DNA of 64,000 nucleotides from Clonostachys chloroleuca (GCA_037952775.1 JBANAY010000004.1:5456001-5520000), one strand, 5' to 3'; positions 21,839 to 33,280 are shown, counted from the stretch's first letter. Notes: generated by a model not told the origin, from the letters alone. Numbers and translations are program-made.

Positions 21839-23963
21839 GTTGACTGAGCGTGAAGGTGCGGACGGACAAGTAGACAAGTGAGATCGGATCTAAGGGATTG
21901 TATGTAGATGAGATCTAGGAGTCTGTTTGAAGATGTCGGCAGTGGTGATCCAAAAAGGGAGGAATGTTGCGGCCATGACTGACCTTAAATAGATTTTGAA
22001 GAAGAGCCCCCTCATCCTAGCGTAACGGTTTTGCTTAGTCTCTCAAGCGGTTTCTAACCTTACTTCATAGCTTGATTTTGGTGTTGATTGCGATCTCCAT
22101 ACTTGGTAAGCTACCATGTGGTGCTGACCAAATAATGGTTGATGCCGTCATGAATTACTAAATCCAGCCTTTATGGGTACCACTGCAGAGTGTTACCCAC
22201 CGAAGATAACCCAAGCTTGCAGAGTAGCAGTGACCCGCCCAGCCTCTTCGTATTGGATGGACACTCCAGAAATATTTTGCCAATTTTTAGGTTAATGATG
22301 GATGTTTGGCCAAATAACTCGCTGCGGCAAGCAGAACATGAGTAGGTCCGCCAACCATGCGACGAAACGTAATCAAATGTGCCACCTCTACTATAGCCAT
22401 TTTTCCACTGAGCAATTGAAGTGGTGCGCGACAACAACGGGACCCCAGAATCATACTACGCCATCCATCACAGATCTTAACCGAAAAGATCTACCGAGCC
22501 TGCTGGGGGTAAAAGTAGGGACTTTCGCTCCGTTAATATCTCGCACAGGGACGCACCACACGCATTTGGGATGTGGGGGATAAATCATCCACTTTCACAC
22601 ACCCGAGCCCATAAGCGAGGGAACATACCGACACCATGTTCGGCTTCTAACTTCCCGCTCCTTCTGACTCCTGGCAGGAGGTATGTTTAGCTCGTCCCTG
22701 GCGTGGTGGGAGGAGGCTAAGCTACCTCTAGCTGCAGCAAAACATAGGGACGGCGCGATACTTAGCTCTGAGTTTTGCCTTCTCGGCTCAGTACATAACA
22801 TGGGGTCAATCATACACATCCGTCCTTCACCGTGTTAATCGTATTTTCCGCGCCAAGACCTCACCGGTAGCAAATATGGTTCGTACACCGTGGCTGCATA
22901 TTTCTAAGAATTCATCAAGCACAGTCGGCAGCCGCCACAGCCAGGAACCCTGGTTTAGAGGGGATCGCATTGATCGATGCAACATCGCAGGGAGACCCAT
23001 CCTCGGTAAAACAGGGAAAGCAAGGAAAAAGCTGGAGGGCAGTGCCGAGGAAAGTTCAACGGCTGGCCCACTGCTTAGAATTTGGGCTTGGCAAGCTTGG
23101 TCTCGGCGCGTCTTATGGCGCTGCTTATTCCTCCATGACAAAACAATATCACGTGGGGAAAGGAATGGCTCGTATGCTTAGTCACGGCAAGGTGAAACGC
23201 GCCAGCGCTTTTGTGCCAAGATGAGATGGCCTTCCAGGCATGGAGGCGTTCAATTGATACGATGGAGATGGAGATGCGGTGACCTTGGTTATTTGGAATT
23301 CTTGCTCTCAAGGGTCTTCGATCTGTTGCTCTGAAAGTTCGTCCATTGTTCCTTACCTAAGTACTGATAAAATTGTGCAATGCAATGGGTGTATGGGTGG
23401 TGTGAGGAGGCGTTGTCAATGATGGTGAGTGGTAGAGTTGAACAATGGATATTCATGCATCGCTTGTGCTCTTCCGTCTAAAACTTATGAGCATCGCAGA
23501 GACCCTGCTTAGAACACCCATTCACTATCCTTCTATTTTCAATTGAAAAGATCAGTAGGAATACACGTTGGCATGGATTATTCCAGTATGCATTCGTGTT
23601 TAGGGTAGCAGCTGTGGCTTGAACTGTGGCGCAGTCAGGAGAGGCTGCTGAAAAATCTTCTCCCTTTCTCTTCGCTGTCCTCTTGTTTTGCTTGGTAACA
23701 CGTAGTGGCCGGCTGTGTGGTTCGATCAGCCATGTCCTCTCCTTCCCATTGCCTTTCTTGTCCCTCTTTTCAATTGTAATTGGTCAATTTCGATTCTTTT
23801 TTGTCGTTTTCTCCCCACCCCTTGTTGTTCTCTCCCTCCATCTGTCTCCAGTGACCCCCGTCGCTTCCACATGAGGCATTAGGGGGATCACTTCACTATC
23901 ATCGTGTTATTGAAAAAAATATAATTAAAAAATCCCTATTGGGATCCTCCTCAAGCCAGGGGC
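21839..23963. other. Gene-free 2.1 kb
   Basis: Upstream of the divergent isochorismatase-family and BCS1-like genes. Several open frames of 60-100 codons lack any family resemblance. No repeat or RNA gene is seen. Confidence 0.35.
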
Positions 23964-25436
23964 ATGGCGCTCTATTTCCATGCGGGCGGCGCAGCCAATC
24001 TCCCCTTCCAAGAGTATGGCGTCGGCATCATGAGAGACATCATTCACCGATGGTCGGAGCTGGACATCACCCAGATCGGATCTCTCATCGCCATCGCCGG
24101 CACCGCGCCCGCCGCCTGGAGGTTCCTGAAGCGCGCCTGGCACGAGACCTACGACTGGGTCCGCAGATTTTTCCTGGCGTCTGTTATAATTCCAGCTGGC
24201 GATCCCCTCAACCGGAGTGTCGTCAAATGGGTTCTCTTCAACCGATCCCGAGATTACCGATCTTTCACCGGTCGCACCCGCCTGGGCCATACAGGCAGCG
24301 ACCGAGCCGCGGCACTCAAGAAATCGCGACATTCAGTAAATTACTCTCCTCATTGGGACGCGAGGTGGATTTGGCATAATGGGAATTTCTTTATTGTTAC
24401 ACGCGCAGTCGATCACTACGCCGTATCGTCTTCTTCCGACCCAAGCTATGATGGCATCGGGGGCGAGGAACTCACCGTGAGCTGCCTAAGCTGGTCGATT
24501 GAGCCTGTGAAAAAGTTCATTGAGACGTGTCGCGATTTCTCCGACAGGCAAACGCAGTTCTTTGTTGTCATCTACGCGCGAGATCGGTACGGGCTTGCAT
24601 GGAAGCCCAAGGCCCGCACCCCAATCCGGCACCTTGACACTGTCCATTTTGACAATGGAGTGAAGCAGGAACTTCTCTCTGATATTCGCAAGTATCTTGA
24701 CCCCAAGACCCAAATGTTGTATCAAAGCCGGAGTATGCCGTATCGACGAGGCTATCTCTTCTATGGGCCTCCTGGAACGGGCAAATCATCATTATCGGTG
24801 GCCATCGCTGGTGAGTTTGGGCTGGATTTGTACGAAGTCAAGATTCCCAGCGTCGCTACCGATGCCGACCTGGAACAGATGTTTCTCGAAATTCCCCCTC
24901 GATGTGTCGTCCTGCTTGAAGACATTGACGCAGTATGGTTGGAACGAACGAATACAGAAAACAACAATAAAAGCAACAACCCAAACGGCAACACAAATAC
25001 TACTAGCTGCACATTGTCTGGAGTGTTGAATGTTTTGGATGGGGTGGGCTCACAAGAGGGTCGGATTGTCATCTTGACAACCAACCGGCCTGAGCAGCTC
25101 GACAGCGCCTTGGTTCGACCAGGTCGCGTTGACATGAAGGTTCTCTTAGGAAACATCAGTCAGAGATCTGCGGAGGAGATGTTTGTTCGCATGTTCTCTC
25201 ACGACCTTGGCTGCGCATCTGTGTTTACCCCAGAAGAAATTCGAAAGCTTGCTGCCATCTTTGCAAGTAAAATACCAAACGATGTCTTCACGCCGTCTCT
25301 ATTACAGGGATTCTTCCAGCTTCATTTGGATAGCCCCCGGGATGCTGTTGCCACTATCGATGCTTGGGTCGAGAAGGAGTTGGCCAAGAAGTCTGATAGG
25401 GAGTTTGAGATGGTTAATGGTGAAAAGAGGTTGTGA
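23964..25436 (+). CDS. BCS1-like AAA ATPase
   Basis: A single-exon gene for 490 residues. A hydrophobic segment near residues 38-55 is followed by the BCS1 N-terminal domain and an AAA module with Walker A GPPGTGKSS (residues 268-276), Walker B VVLLEDIDAV (about 314-323) and the arginine-finger region LVRPGRVDMKV. Yeast Bcs1 is an inner-mitochondrial-membrane chaperone that inserts the Rieske protein into complex III. Filamentous fungi carry many diverged paralogues of unknown role, some near heterokaryon-incompatibility loci. This one looks like a paralogue rather than the housekeeping copy, because the N-terminus is diverged. It also has an Asn/Thr-rich insert (about residues 330-350) just after Walker B. 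The ATG at 23964 is the first in frame. Confidence 0.87.
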   Translation: MALYFHAGGAANLPFQEYGVGIMRDIIHRWSELDITQIGSLIAIAGTAPAAWRFLKRAWHETYDWVRRFFLASVIIPAGDPLNRSVVKWVLFNRSRDYRSFTGRTRLGHTGSDRAAALKKSRHSVNYSPHWDARWIWHNGNFFIVTRAVDHYAVSSSSDPSYDGIGGEELTVSCLSWSIEPVKKFIETCRDFSDRQTQFFVVIYARDRYGLAWKPKARTPIRHLDTVHFDNGVKQELLSDIRKYLDPKTQMLYQSRSMPYRRGYLFYGPPGTGKSSLSVAIAGEFGLDLYEVKIPSVATDADLEQMFLEIPPRCVVLLEDIDAVWLERTNTENNNKSNNPNGNTNTTSCTLSGVLNVLDGVGSQEGRIVILTTNRPEQLDSALVRPGRVDMKVLLGNISQRSAEEMFVRMFSHDLGCASVFTPEEIRKLAAIFASKIPNDVFTPSLLQGFFQLHLDSPRDAVATIDAWVEKELAKKSDREFEMVNGEKRL

Positions 25437-25987
25437 GCTGTATCAACGACTGTACAACACCGATTTTTGGATAGATGTATATTTGGCCTGACGGCCTTGG
25501 GTTTTTTTTTTTTTTTTTTTTTTGAACTGTTTTGATTATAGCGGTTAGTTATCATGAACGCTGATTAATAATTGAGAGAAAGGCGTTATTCGCTTCGTGG
25601 ATTTACCTGTTGCGAATGCCACAAGTCACAATAGCATATTTCTCACATGGGTGTCTCACTTCCAAGGATAAAACCCATCACCAGACAGTAGCATTCAACT
25701 AAAAATGGGTGTCGCAAGGCTGGGGGATGCACATGGCGGTAGCGTGTGATGGAGACATTCCGCCTTGCTTCATTTGGTGGGTCATGCGACCGTTCTGCAT
25801 CTCCAATAACTCGGATATACCAAACAATAAATTGGCCTCTCCGCGCCAGACAAACCGTCTTGATTTTCTTTTTCTCTCTTTCTGGACAATGAGCTACGAA
25901 ATCCCACCTCACATAGCTTCCATATCGTTGGCGGCATCATGATCTTCGGAACGGTACCGAATTGGGCGAGAATGTATCTACCTGCCA
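25437..25987. other. Intergenic with T22 tract
   Basis: 3' region of the BCS1-like gene and the uncertain 5' end of the PQ-loop gene. See the separate entries for the T tract and the PQ-loop gene. Confidence 0.4.
25502..25523 (+). repeat. Poly-T tract (22 T)
   Basis: Uninterrupted run of 22 T just after the BCS1-like gene. Its length is likely to vary between isolates or assemblies. Confidence 0.95.
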
Positions 25988-26924
25988 ATGGCTGTGCTTA
26001 CCCTCACTGGGCTTTGCTTTATAACCGCTGACTTTTTACTTGCGTATAGAGTCCTTCTTGTCTTGAACTGGGGCTCATTCATACCCCAGGTTCGTCGGCT
26101 CAGACGTAAAAGGGAGAGTTCAGGCGTGTCTCTCACCTACGTTCTCTTTAATCTCATTAACGCAACGGAGCAATTTGCTTTCGCCACTTTCCTCACAGTC
26201 AATGACTTAGGAGGTCTCCTCGTAGGCAATGCTCATTCTAGAGGAGATCAGATCAACCTGGTCCAATTTGCGGGCGTTTTCTTCCTGTGGTTGCTGATGT
26301 TAGTGGAAAGACTACCATTTCTGACAGACAATTCCGTTCCTTTGCTGACAGGCACATTAAAGCTTCGTATCAAGCGTCAGATTTCCTTCCAATGATAACC
26401 TCCGAGGACTGAAGTTGGCCATCTGTCCGACCATTTTTGTTTTGTATCTGCTATTCGCCGTTGTGCCACTATTCCTTCAGCGCGCCACTCTTAGTCCAGG
26501 TGCTCCCGGGGATGCACCTTACGAAGGGTGGATAGTCTCATGGGCTGTCCTGATCCATCAAAGCTACCTTTTCCCTCTTACCTCAATACTTTGCTTGACA
26601 TCGCTGATACCCCAGATGCACTTGATACACTCCCGCCGGCGTCGCGGTTCGCTGAGTTTCAAGGGGCTGGGAATTCAAGGCACGGTCTTTTCTATCGAAG
26701 CGGTGGGATGGGTCGGAAGACTGGCGTTTCCCTGGGGTGATTTTAAAGGACAGCCGAGATTCAATATTCTCATATTGTGGTATCAGCGAGTGGGATGGAT
26801 TCCGATCAACTACGCTTTCATGGCTCTGGTACAAAAAGCTTTGTTTTGGGTGCTTATCCTACACAGGCTTCATGGAAACGGAAGGTCTCGGGATCGGGAA
26901 CGCAGACCTCTCTTGGGGTGGTGA
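25988..26924 (+). CDS. PQ-loop repeat membrane protein
   Basis: Exons 25988-26298 and 26363-26924 join in phase 2 across a 64-nt intron (donor GTTAGT, branch TGCTGAC, acceptor AAAG), giving about 290 residues. Two PQ-loop motifs are present, FIPQVRRLRRKRESSG in exon 1 and LIPQMHLIHSRRRRG in exon 2. Hydrophobic segments between them fit the seven-helix fold of cystinosin/Ypq-type vacuolar amino-acid exporters and related proteins. The substrate is unknown. The N-terminus is uncertain. An alternative upstream exon from about 25921 reads HIVGGIMIFGTVPNWAR and would splice from GTATCT (25973) to TATAG (26049), with branch CGCTGAC. A further in-frame start (MSYEIPP at 25889) would need one extra base. 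The right end is convergent with the MFS gene, 130 bp away. Confidence 0.65.
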
Positions 26925-27054
26925 ATCTATTTGGTTTAACAAATACTTTTCATTGTTACCAATGGAGTTCATCAATGCATATAGAAACCAGAGAAATCAG
27001 ACACATGCCTATGACATCATGAAAACAAATCCTAGGACATCAAACTTGCCCCGG

Positions 27055-28472
27055 TCATGAATCTTTCATTAAGTGCTGATAAGAAGACCATACAATGATT
27101 ATCATGGCAGCGAGAGCGGACGACGCCCCAGTCAGAAACACAATTCCATCATACTGGCCAGCTGAATATGCTCCGCGAACCACCGGCTTCGACATCAATG
27201 CCGCGCTCAGTGGACCAACCATGACGTTGCCAATGCCTTGCAGGAACACGAAGATGGCATAGCTTGCAAAGACTGTTGATGGGTCGTCACTGACAGCGCG
27301 CCCCATCGCAACGCGCAATGTTCCAAACCCGAAGGCGAAGAAGCCATACACAATAGCGAATGGCACCAACATCGCCATTGATTTGCCCAGCCCCCAGAGG
27401 GCGAACGTGGCAGCGGCCGCAACGATGCACGTTACCATAGATAAAAGGGTAACAGAGATCGATTTGTCTGATAGATACCCAAAAAAGAATTGGCCCAAGA
27501 CTTGGGAAATAGACATGACCGCCAGGAGCAGGGCACCATTCAGGGATGAGATACCGATTGTTGAGGCATAGGAAGGCAGAAACACCACTGGAAAGAAGAA
27601 CCCGAACCCCTGGATCACAATGGCGGATCCATATACCCAAAACAGCGGTTTTGAGAAGAAGCTCCAGTCCATTTTTGCTAAGCTGGCCTGTTCAGATGCG
27701 GGCAGCCGGCCCTTGAAGAGGGGAATTAGAGGACCCGTCAAGATAACCATCGCGACTGCACAGGCACGTAATGTCGTTTTGTGGCCGTATCTTTCAAGGA
27801 GTGCCTCAATAATAAATGGCATGACAGCCCCCGTTGCTCCTGAAGATGCGGATATGAGGCCGAACGCCATGCCCTTCCTTGAGATCCACCATTCGTTAAG
27901 CATGGCGATGATGGGATAGGTGAGCGTCACGAACCCAAGGCCATAGAGGAAGCCTTGGGTGAGAAGGAGTCCATCTACCGAATTCGTAAAAGATGCGGCA
28001 AGGAGACCCAGAACGCACATGGGCCATCCCAGCCAAATCTGCTGCCGTTGATATTTTGGGAATCTCTTTGTTGCAACTGCGGACAGGGGCGCGCCCAAGT
28101 AGTAGAGACCTTGGGCCAGAGCACCAATCAGAGCGACTTTGTCTTTGTCGCTTTGAAATTCCGGGACTTGCGTGGTGTAATAATTCTGAAAGACCCCGTA
28201 GCACATTGGGAACCCTGTGGTTTGTTAGCTTATTCAGAGAAACTTTCTTCGAATATTGAAGCTTAATCTAACACACCCCAAAAGAGGGCTTCAAAAACAA
28301 AGCCTGCGATGAGCACAACCCAGGCATCTCGTCCTCTATCAACCGGCTTGAGCTCTTGGGGATGGTAAATTTGAGAATCCTGTCTGCTAGCAGTGCTCGC
28401 ATGCTGCTGCTCCTGTGCGGCTTGTAACTCGAAAAGAGGTTGCTGTGTCTCAATTTGGGTTTGGCCACCCAT
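27055..28472 (-). CDS. MFS transporter, monocarboxylate-porter (MCT) type
   Basis: Two exons (28472-28277 and 28214-27055) joined in phase 1 across a 62-nt intron encode 451 residues. The protein has a polar N-terminus of about 48 residues and then twelve predicted membrane segments. The first begins at DAWVVLIAGFVFEALFWG and continues after the splice as FPMCYGVFQNYY, the usual MCT helix-1 pattern. The helix 4-5 region NEWWISRKGMAFGL is typical of fungal MCT-family transporters. Known members carry monocarboxylates, riboflavin or secondary metabolites across the plasma membrane by proton symport. The cargo here is unknown. No metabolic partner gene lies close by. Confidence 0.88.
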
Positions 28473-31434
28473 GGTGGGAACTTGAATTCAGGGGTAGGCA
28501 CAGAGAAGAATTTCTGGAGGCTTGCCAGATGAGTAACGGCGGGTCGAGACTGTTTTTATACAAGAGCTAGATGGAGTTGGTCAAGGTGTCTACCTAAACT
28601 TAGAAGCGTGAATAAACTGGTAATTGGCTCGATTGAAGCCAGGAAGTTGATCGTTAGTGTGTTTATACCACGGAAGTTCGGAAGTTCGGAACCTCGGGAG
28701 TTTGAGCGAATCAGAAGGACTGATAAGTAGCCTGGGGAAAGCAATTAAGGTCTGGATGATCGAAGATGATTAATGATTGCGTCTACCATGAGAAAAGAAG
28801 TGAGAACTAAGAGAACCAAGATGTTTTCTATAAATCATGGTTTGCTCACTGTAGTACTAAACCTTTGCCAGTACACGGCACAACGTGCACTCACATCGCC
28901 TCAACTGTAGTATTTGGAGACCGGTGAAATTTGGATTCCCCTCTCGACGTAAGAAAAATTACTTGCATTGGTAATTGGGGAATTATGGTAAGTATTCATT
29001 GTGTTAAGATGTCAGGTTTAGCATCTTTTATCGTTGTTTGCATTGTGCGAGTCAAGCCACTCGGACTCCTATACCCGAGGATTTTTGGCACCCACATTAT
29101 CGTCTCGATACCGAGGTGTTGTAAAGGACTGGGATCAGAGGAGGGCTTTGTAGCGGAGAGAAGGTATCCCGTGCTTATTTTTAGTCTGCCCCCGGTAGAG
29201 CTGCCATCAAGCGCTTCTTGCCACACTTAGAAGGCTGAAAGACTGAGAATACATCACACCCACTTTGAGCCTTACCCTTGAGCCAGCTTGAAATCCGTAG
29301 CGAAGATGCTTGAGACTTATTCCGGGGTTGACATCTATCCACAAGAATCGTCATGATAGACTCAGTCGTTCAAGAATAATATACATCTCGACACTACCAA
29401 TATACATCTCGACACTACCAATATACATCTCGACACTAACAATATTTATCTCGATGCTAACAAAATATATCTCAGTACTAACAATTCTCGCCACTGCGCT
29501 GTGTAACGTGTTGCAACCTCTTTGTACTATTACATGACGGAAATTTCTTTTAACTTTTACGGCTCGAGCATTGCATACCTTCCTTGGAGATCAGTGATTT
29601 AGGCACATTATGAACCCACTGAAGTAGAGATAAAAGAAGTGATGATGTAGTTCGTAAATCTTCTTCTTATCAATAATCCACAGGATACCTCGCCATCACT
29701 TAATAGAAGACATGATGCACAGTGCTTAAGCAGGGTTTGCATGATATTGAAACATTAACTCGGCTAGTTGCTAATCTGATGCAGTCTACGACAGATCAGC
29801 TTCAAGCTGAAGATAGGCTAGCACGCCGTACAACAAGGTCAAAGCGTTTGGGTTTCAGCTGGAAAGTGGACATGTGATTTCAAATCACGACTTCATGCCG
29901 ACGATGGGATCCAAGAGTACCGACATTACTATGTACGCTTCATCAGAAGAAGGTAGCCCCCTGAATATCCCTCCGTTTGTTCAATGTGGAGATCAGAAGA
30001 CTTTCATTGCCACCCGTTATTCGGTCCTTGTCCTAGATCCTTGCTTGCATGGGGTGTATCGGATTCATCGAGCTACCCGTCGTTGCCCAAGAAGGCGAAC
30101 GAGGAAAGGGTTGGTGGGGTGACAGAGAGTTGATAGTTTCCTCTTGGGCACACGTGGAACTTTGAACAGTGTTTTAATTTTGGGCCGAGATATAGAAAGC
30201 CATAGAGGGGTACATCTCATGTTCCTAGGCACCATTGTTAGACTGAGGCTGACTCAAGGCTTTGGGGGTCGTTGGAGGCCGCTCTAAACATGTGCCTTTT
30301 CATGCAAGGCACGGGGAGCTTGAGTGTACGCCACCTTCCTTTGGGAGGAATTACAGCTGAACGTTTGATTTGAATTTTGCAAAACCCATTATACATTTGA
30401 TTCGTTGCTTTCTCAGTAATTCTCTACTGAGTCGTTACGAAAGTGGAAATACACGTAGTGATTTAATCCAGCTCAGAGATGCCTAAAACGTCTCCTACAA
30501 CAAACACTACAACAAAGTACACAGTCGTTTCCTAAGTTTGTTTTTGATATTCTGGTACTATGATACTAGTACTATGAATATCCGTGTGTTAATTTCGAGA
30601 TACTCAAGATGAGTTACCGTCCTGTTGATGCCACTAACGGAGTGTGATACTCGATCAACAGTCCGTCGGACATCAAATACATCCCACGTTGGTCGAATTT
30701 ATCAACAGATCCTACGCGTCCTGGATTACACAGCTGTTTCTTTGAAATCACGTAGTAACATGTCGATGGAGTGGAGATGATGCAATTGGTGACGCCGCCA
30801 AGGCGGACAGCAAGAGGTTTCCGTGATCTTCTAAGCTTCCATACGCCCTGCTACGTGGTGTAGTTGAACCCTCTGAAAAATCTGATATCTCTCAGACAAA
30901 AAGGCCTTTCTTTCGGGCTCCATGACGGGCCCGAGAACCCGTTGTAGGCCGGGTTGGCCACCAGAGGTGAAATTCAGTCCCCTCAGTGGGCCATCATGGC
31001 TCATCATGGTTCACCCAGGCGCTGACGACGGGGTCCAACAGTGAATGAGAATAATTTATTTGCTAGAAGACGGCGTGGCAGGGCTGCTGGGGCACTTCCG
31101 CGGCCCACTTCAGGGGCTCCGTGGGCCGACGTTCGAATATTGGTCGGATTCCCCGCTTTATTCTGTCCGAGAACCCTCGACCCCCCGCAACTTTTAACCT
31201 CAGCTTCCCCCCTCCTTCTCGTCTGTCCTGCGGTCGAGCAGTCAGGATGTATGGCTCGTTGTCGACTCACAAACTACACGCAAAGTGGTGATGATATGCC
31301 AGTTTCAACGCCTGTCTCTTCTGTATTATTTTCCTACAACTTATGGCTGGGTATACTGGGTACTATTAACTAAGTGTCGTCATTATTTTGTTCGTTCCGT
31401 CGTTATTTACATGCTCCTGCATCCTTCTTTGATG
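28473..31434. other. Gene-poor 3 kb stretch
   Basis: No gene is supported. It contains a 21-bp minisatellite (29378-29482), short GGAAGTTC direct repeats near 28674, and an open, protein-like fragment at 29722-29877 that I could not extend into a gene. Confidence 0.4.
29378..29482 (+). repeat. Minisatellite, 5 x 21 bp
   Basis: Five tandem 21-bp units, the first being AATATACATCTCGACACTAC plus C. Units 1 and 2 are identical, unit 3 differs by one base, and units 4 and 5 by several. Divergence therefore rises from left to right. Because 21 is a multiple of three, one plus frame reads as a heptapeptide repeat (IYISTLP), but there is no other sign of a gene. Confidence 0.95.
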
Positions 31435-31492
31435 GTCGTGGTTCCCGATGTTGGGTGGTTATGGCCCTCTGCCCAACATCGGGAACCACGAC
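31435..31492. repeat. Perfect 21-bp inverted repeat with 16-nt loop
   Basis: The arms 31435-31455 and 31472-31492 are exact reverse complements (GTCGTGGTTCCCGATGTTGG plus G, and its complement), separated by 16 nt. The stop codon of the short Zn2Cys6 gene (31459-31461) lies in the loop. A transcript would form a very stable hairpin. Confidence 0.97.
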
Positions 31493-32162
31493 GAGGTGGG
31501 AGATCGTGGTGGACGATGGCTGTGCAGTTCATGCATATTATCCGGACCCTCGATGCTTCGTATAACTCCCGGCCTCAGCTGGAAATCTGACAGCATACTC
31601 GACGTAGTGGTGCTTATTTTGTTCTTGATTATGTGCGCCGCCGGGCACGGCTTGAAATGCTTTTGAATATTGGCGTAAGAGCATGGTGGCGGGCTTGACG
31701 TTGATGCTGTGGTAGCTGTGGTTGTGGGCGAGCCGGGCAATTCTGCTGATTCTGCTCTTTCCGCCCCAGATGTTGTCGTCGTTGTCGTTATCGCAGAGCC
31801 ATTGTCTGACGGACTCGTTCGAGCTACTCGGGTGCATCCATCGGAAGCAACCCATTGCATCAAGAGAGCTTCACAGCGCTCCAGCCTGTCTATCATCTCT
31901 CTCGTCTTCTTCCGCCGTTTTCGACGAGGCGCGGGCGTGCTAGGCATGCAAGGGACGTCAAGCTGGAGCTTTTCGTCAGTCTATGCGCATATATGGTAAA
32001 GGTTGTGAAGTATGGTTCGGCCCATCAACCACGTACTTTGATGCATAAGGAACATGGGCTGGCTCTGTCGCATTTCTTTTTGCGGTGTTGGCAGTTCACA
32101 CATGCTAGAACCTTTTCCGTTCGCTGTAGCTGTGCTGGTCGGGGGGTATTGTTGAGTGACAT
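31459..32162 (-). CDS. Short Zn(II)2Cys6 protein, zinc cluster split by an intron
   Basis: Exon 1 (32162-32037, 42 codons) carries five of the six zinc-cluster cysteines, in CVNCQHRKKKCDRASPCSLC. A 74-nt intron follows (donor GTACGT, branch ACTGAC, acceptor CTCCAG). Exon 2 (31962-31459) begins LDVPC and supplies the sixth. The spacing C-X2-C-X6-C-X5-C-X2-C-X6-C is exact only when spliced. A basic stretch (PRRKRRKK) and a helix (MIDRLERCEALLMQ) follow, as expected after such a cluster, and then a Ser/Thr-rich tail. The total is 209 residues, whereas family members usually have 500 or more and a regulatory domain, which is missing here. The stop lies in the loop of a perfect hairpin. It could be a truncated regulator, a stand-alone DNA-binding protein, or the surviving 5' end of a rearranged gene. 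Confidence 0.7.
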
Positions 32163-33280
32163 GGTGTGACTAGGCGCGAAGCATGGAGCCGTGGAGGTGG
32201 TGGTATGTGTACGTTGCTGATGGACTCATATACTCTGGAGAGTCTGATTCTTTTTGCAAGTTGCAATTAAACAAATGAATATTGACGGTACCCCTCTTCG
32301 AGGGCAGCTGAGATCTGGCGGCTATATCCTACAGAGTCGTAGAAAAAATCATGTCATGTGCCATACCACCCAAACACCAAGCATCCTAGCCATCCCTAAC
32401 GAATGATATACATAGTAGCGCCAAGGGTTCCCCATCGAGAAACCGGAAAATGATCGGTCACGAGCGCACGCCCCTAACGATGCCCTCATCGGAGCCCGTC
32501 AAGGTTCCTTACGCTTGAGATGAATATTTCATGGGGCGGATATGGGCTGGTGACATATGCCTCTTGAGTCAAGTCCTGGCCCACAAGGTTCTGTCCAAGG
32601 CGGACGGTATGTTCTCGGGTCAGTCCGACACTTTACCTGCCCGGTCTGAGTGGATTCGCCGCGGCGGACTCTTTCGGACTCCTACAAGGGCCCGTCTCTA
32701 GTCAGCGATGTCCCACCCATGGGGGATGCCACACCTATCCAGATTTATGCCGCGCCCCCTTTGGGCTCCATTAGTAAACATACTGGGATTCGGGTTCTTG
32801 ATTGCAGATATTGTCCGATCTGGTTGCGACATGACGGACACTGGACAGATACGCATCCTTACCCATCAGCCCCTGCGGGAAAGATCAATTTTTTATATTA
32901 TATTCGCTGAACCCTGACCTGATACAACCTTTTTCTTCTTAATTCTTTACGCTAATATTTGCAGTGTTTGCCTTGTGCAAAGTAATACTAGATTTACCTG
33001 CAGAATATTGCGCTCTCTTCCTTTCTGACCCCCTAATCCAGTTCATCTCCGGGTTTGTTGTCTGCCTATGAGGTGAAGAGGACTTTGGAGCTCGAAGTCA
33101 TCACCCTCCTCCGTTTTATCGGGGCCAAGGATTGATTGGATTCGACATTATTACACCGTTATATTTAATTGATTGTTCTCAACTTCTGTAAGTGCCTCTC
33201 TTCGTACTGGTCAGACAACACGCCACGAAGGATCGCCGTCTAATAATTTACTCAAAGATCTGAATTTTAATCTCGACAAC
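32163..33280. promoter_or_regulatory. Promoter region of the PDR transporter
   Basis: 1.1 kb between the divergent Zn2Cys6 mini-gene and the ABC transporter. It contains a 10-bp palindrome CGCCGCGGCG at 32657-32666 with an everted CCG/CGG core, the type of element bound by Zn2Cys6 dimers. It is not an exact PDRE (TCCGYGGR). The leader before 33281 is T- and C-rich. Confidence 0.4.

Noticed and set aside
29310..29537. Coding gene containing the heptapeptide repeat
   Set aside because: The open frame exists only because the repeat unit is 21 bp. No start context or other exon supports it.
32657..32666. Exact PDRE for Pdr1-type regulators
   Set aside because: The palindrome lacks the flanking T and A/G of TCCGYGGR. 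It is kept only as a generic Zn2Cys6-type element.
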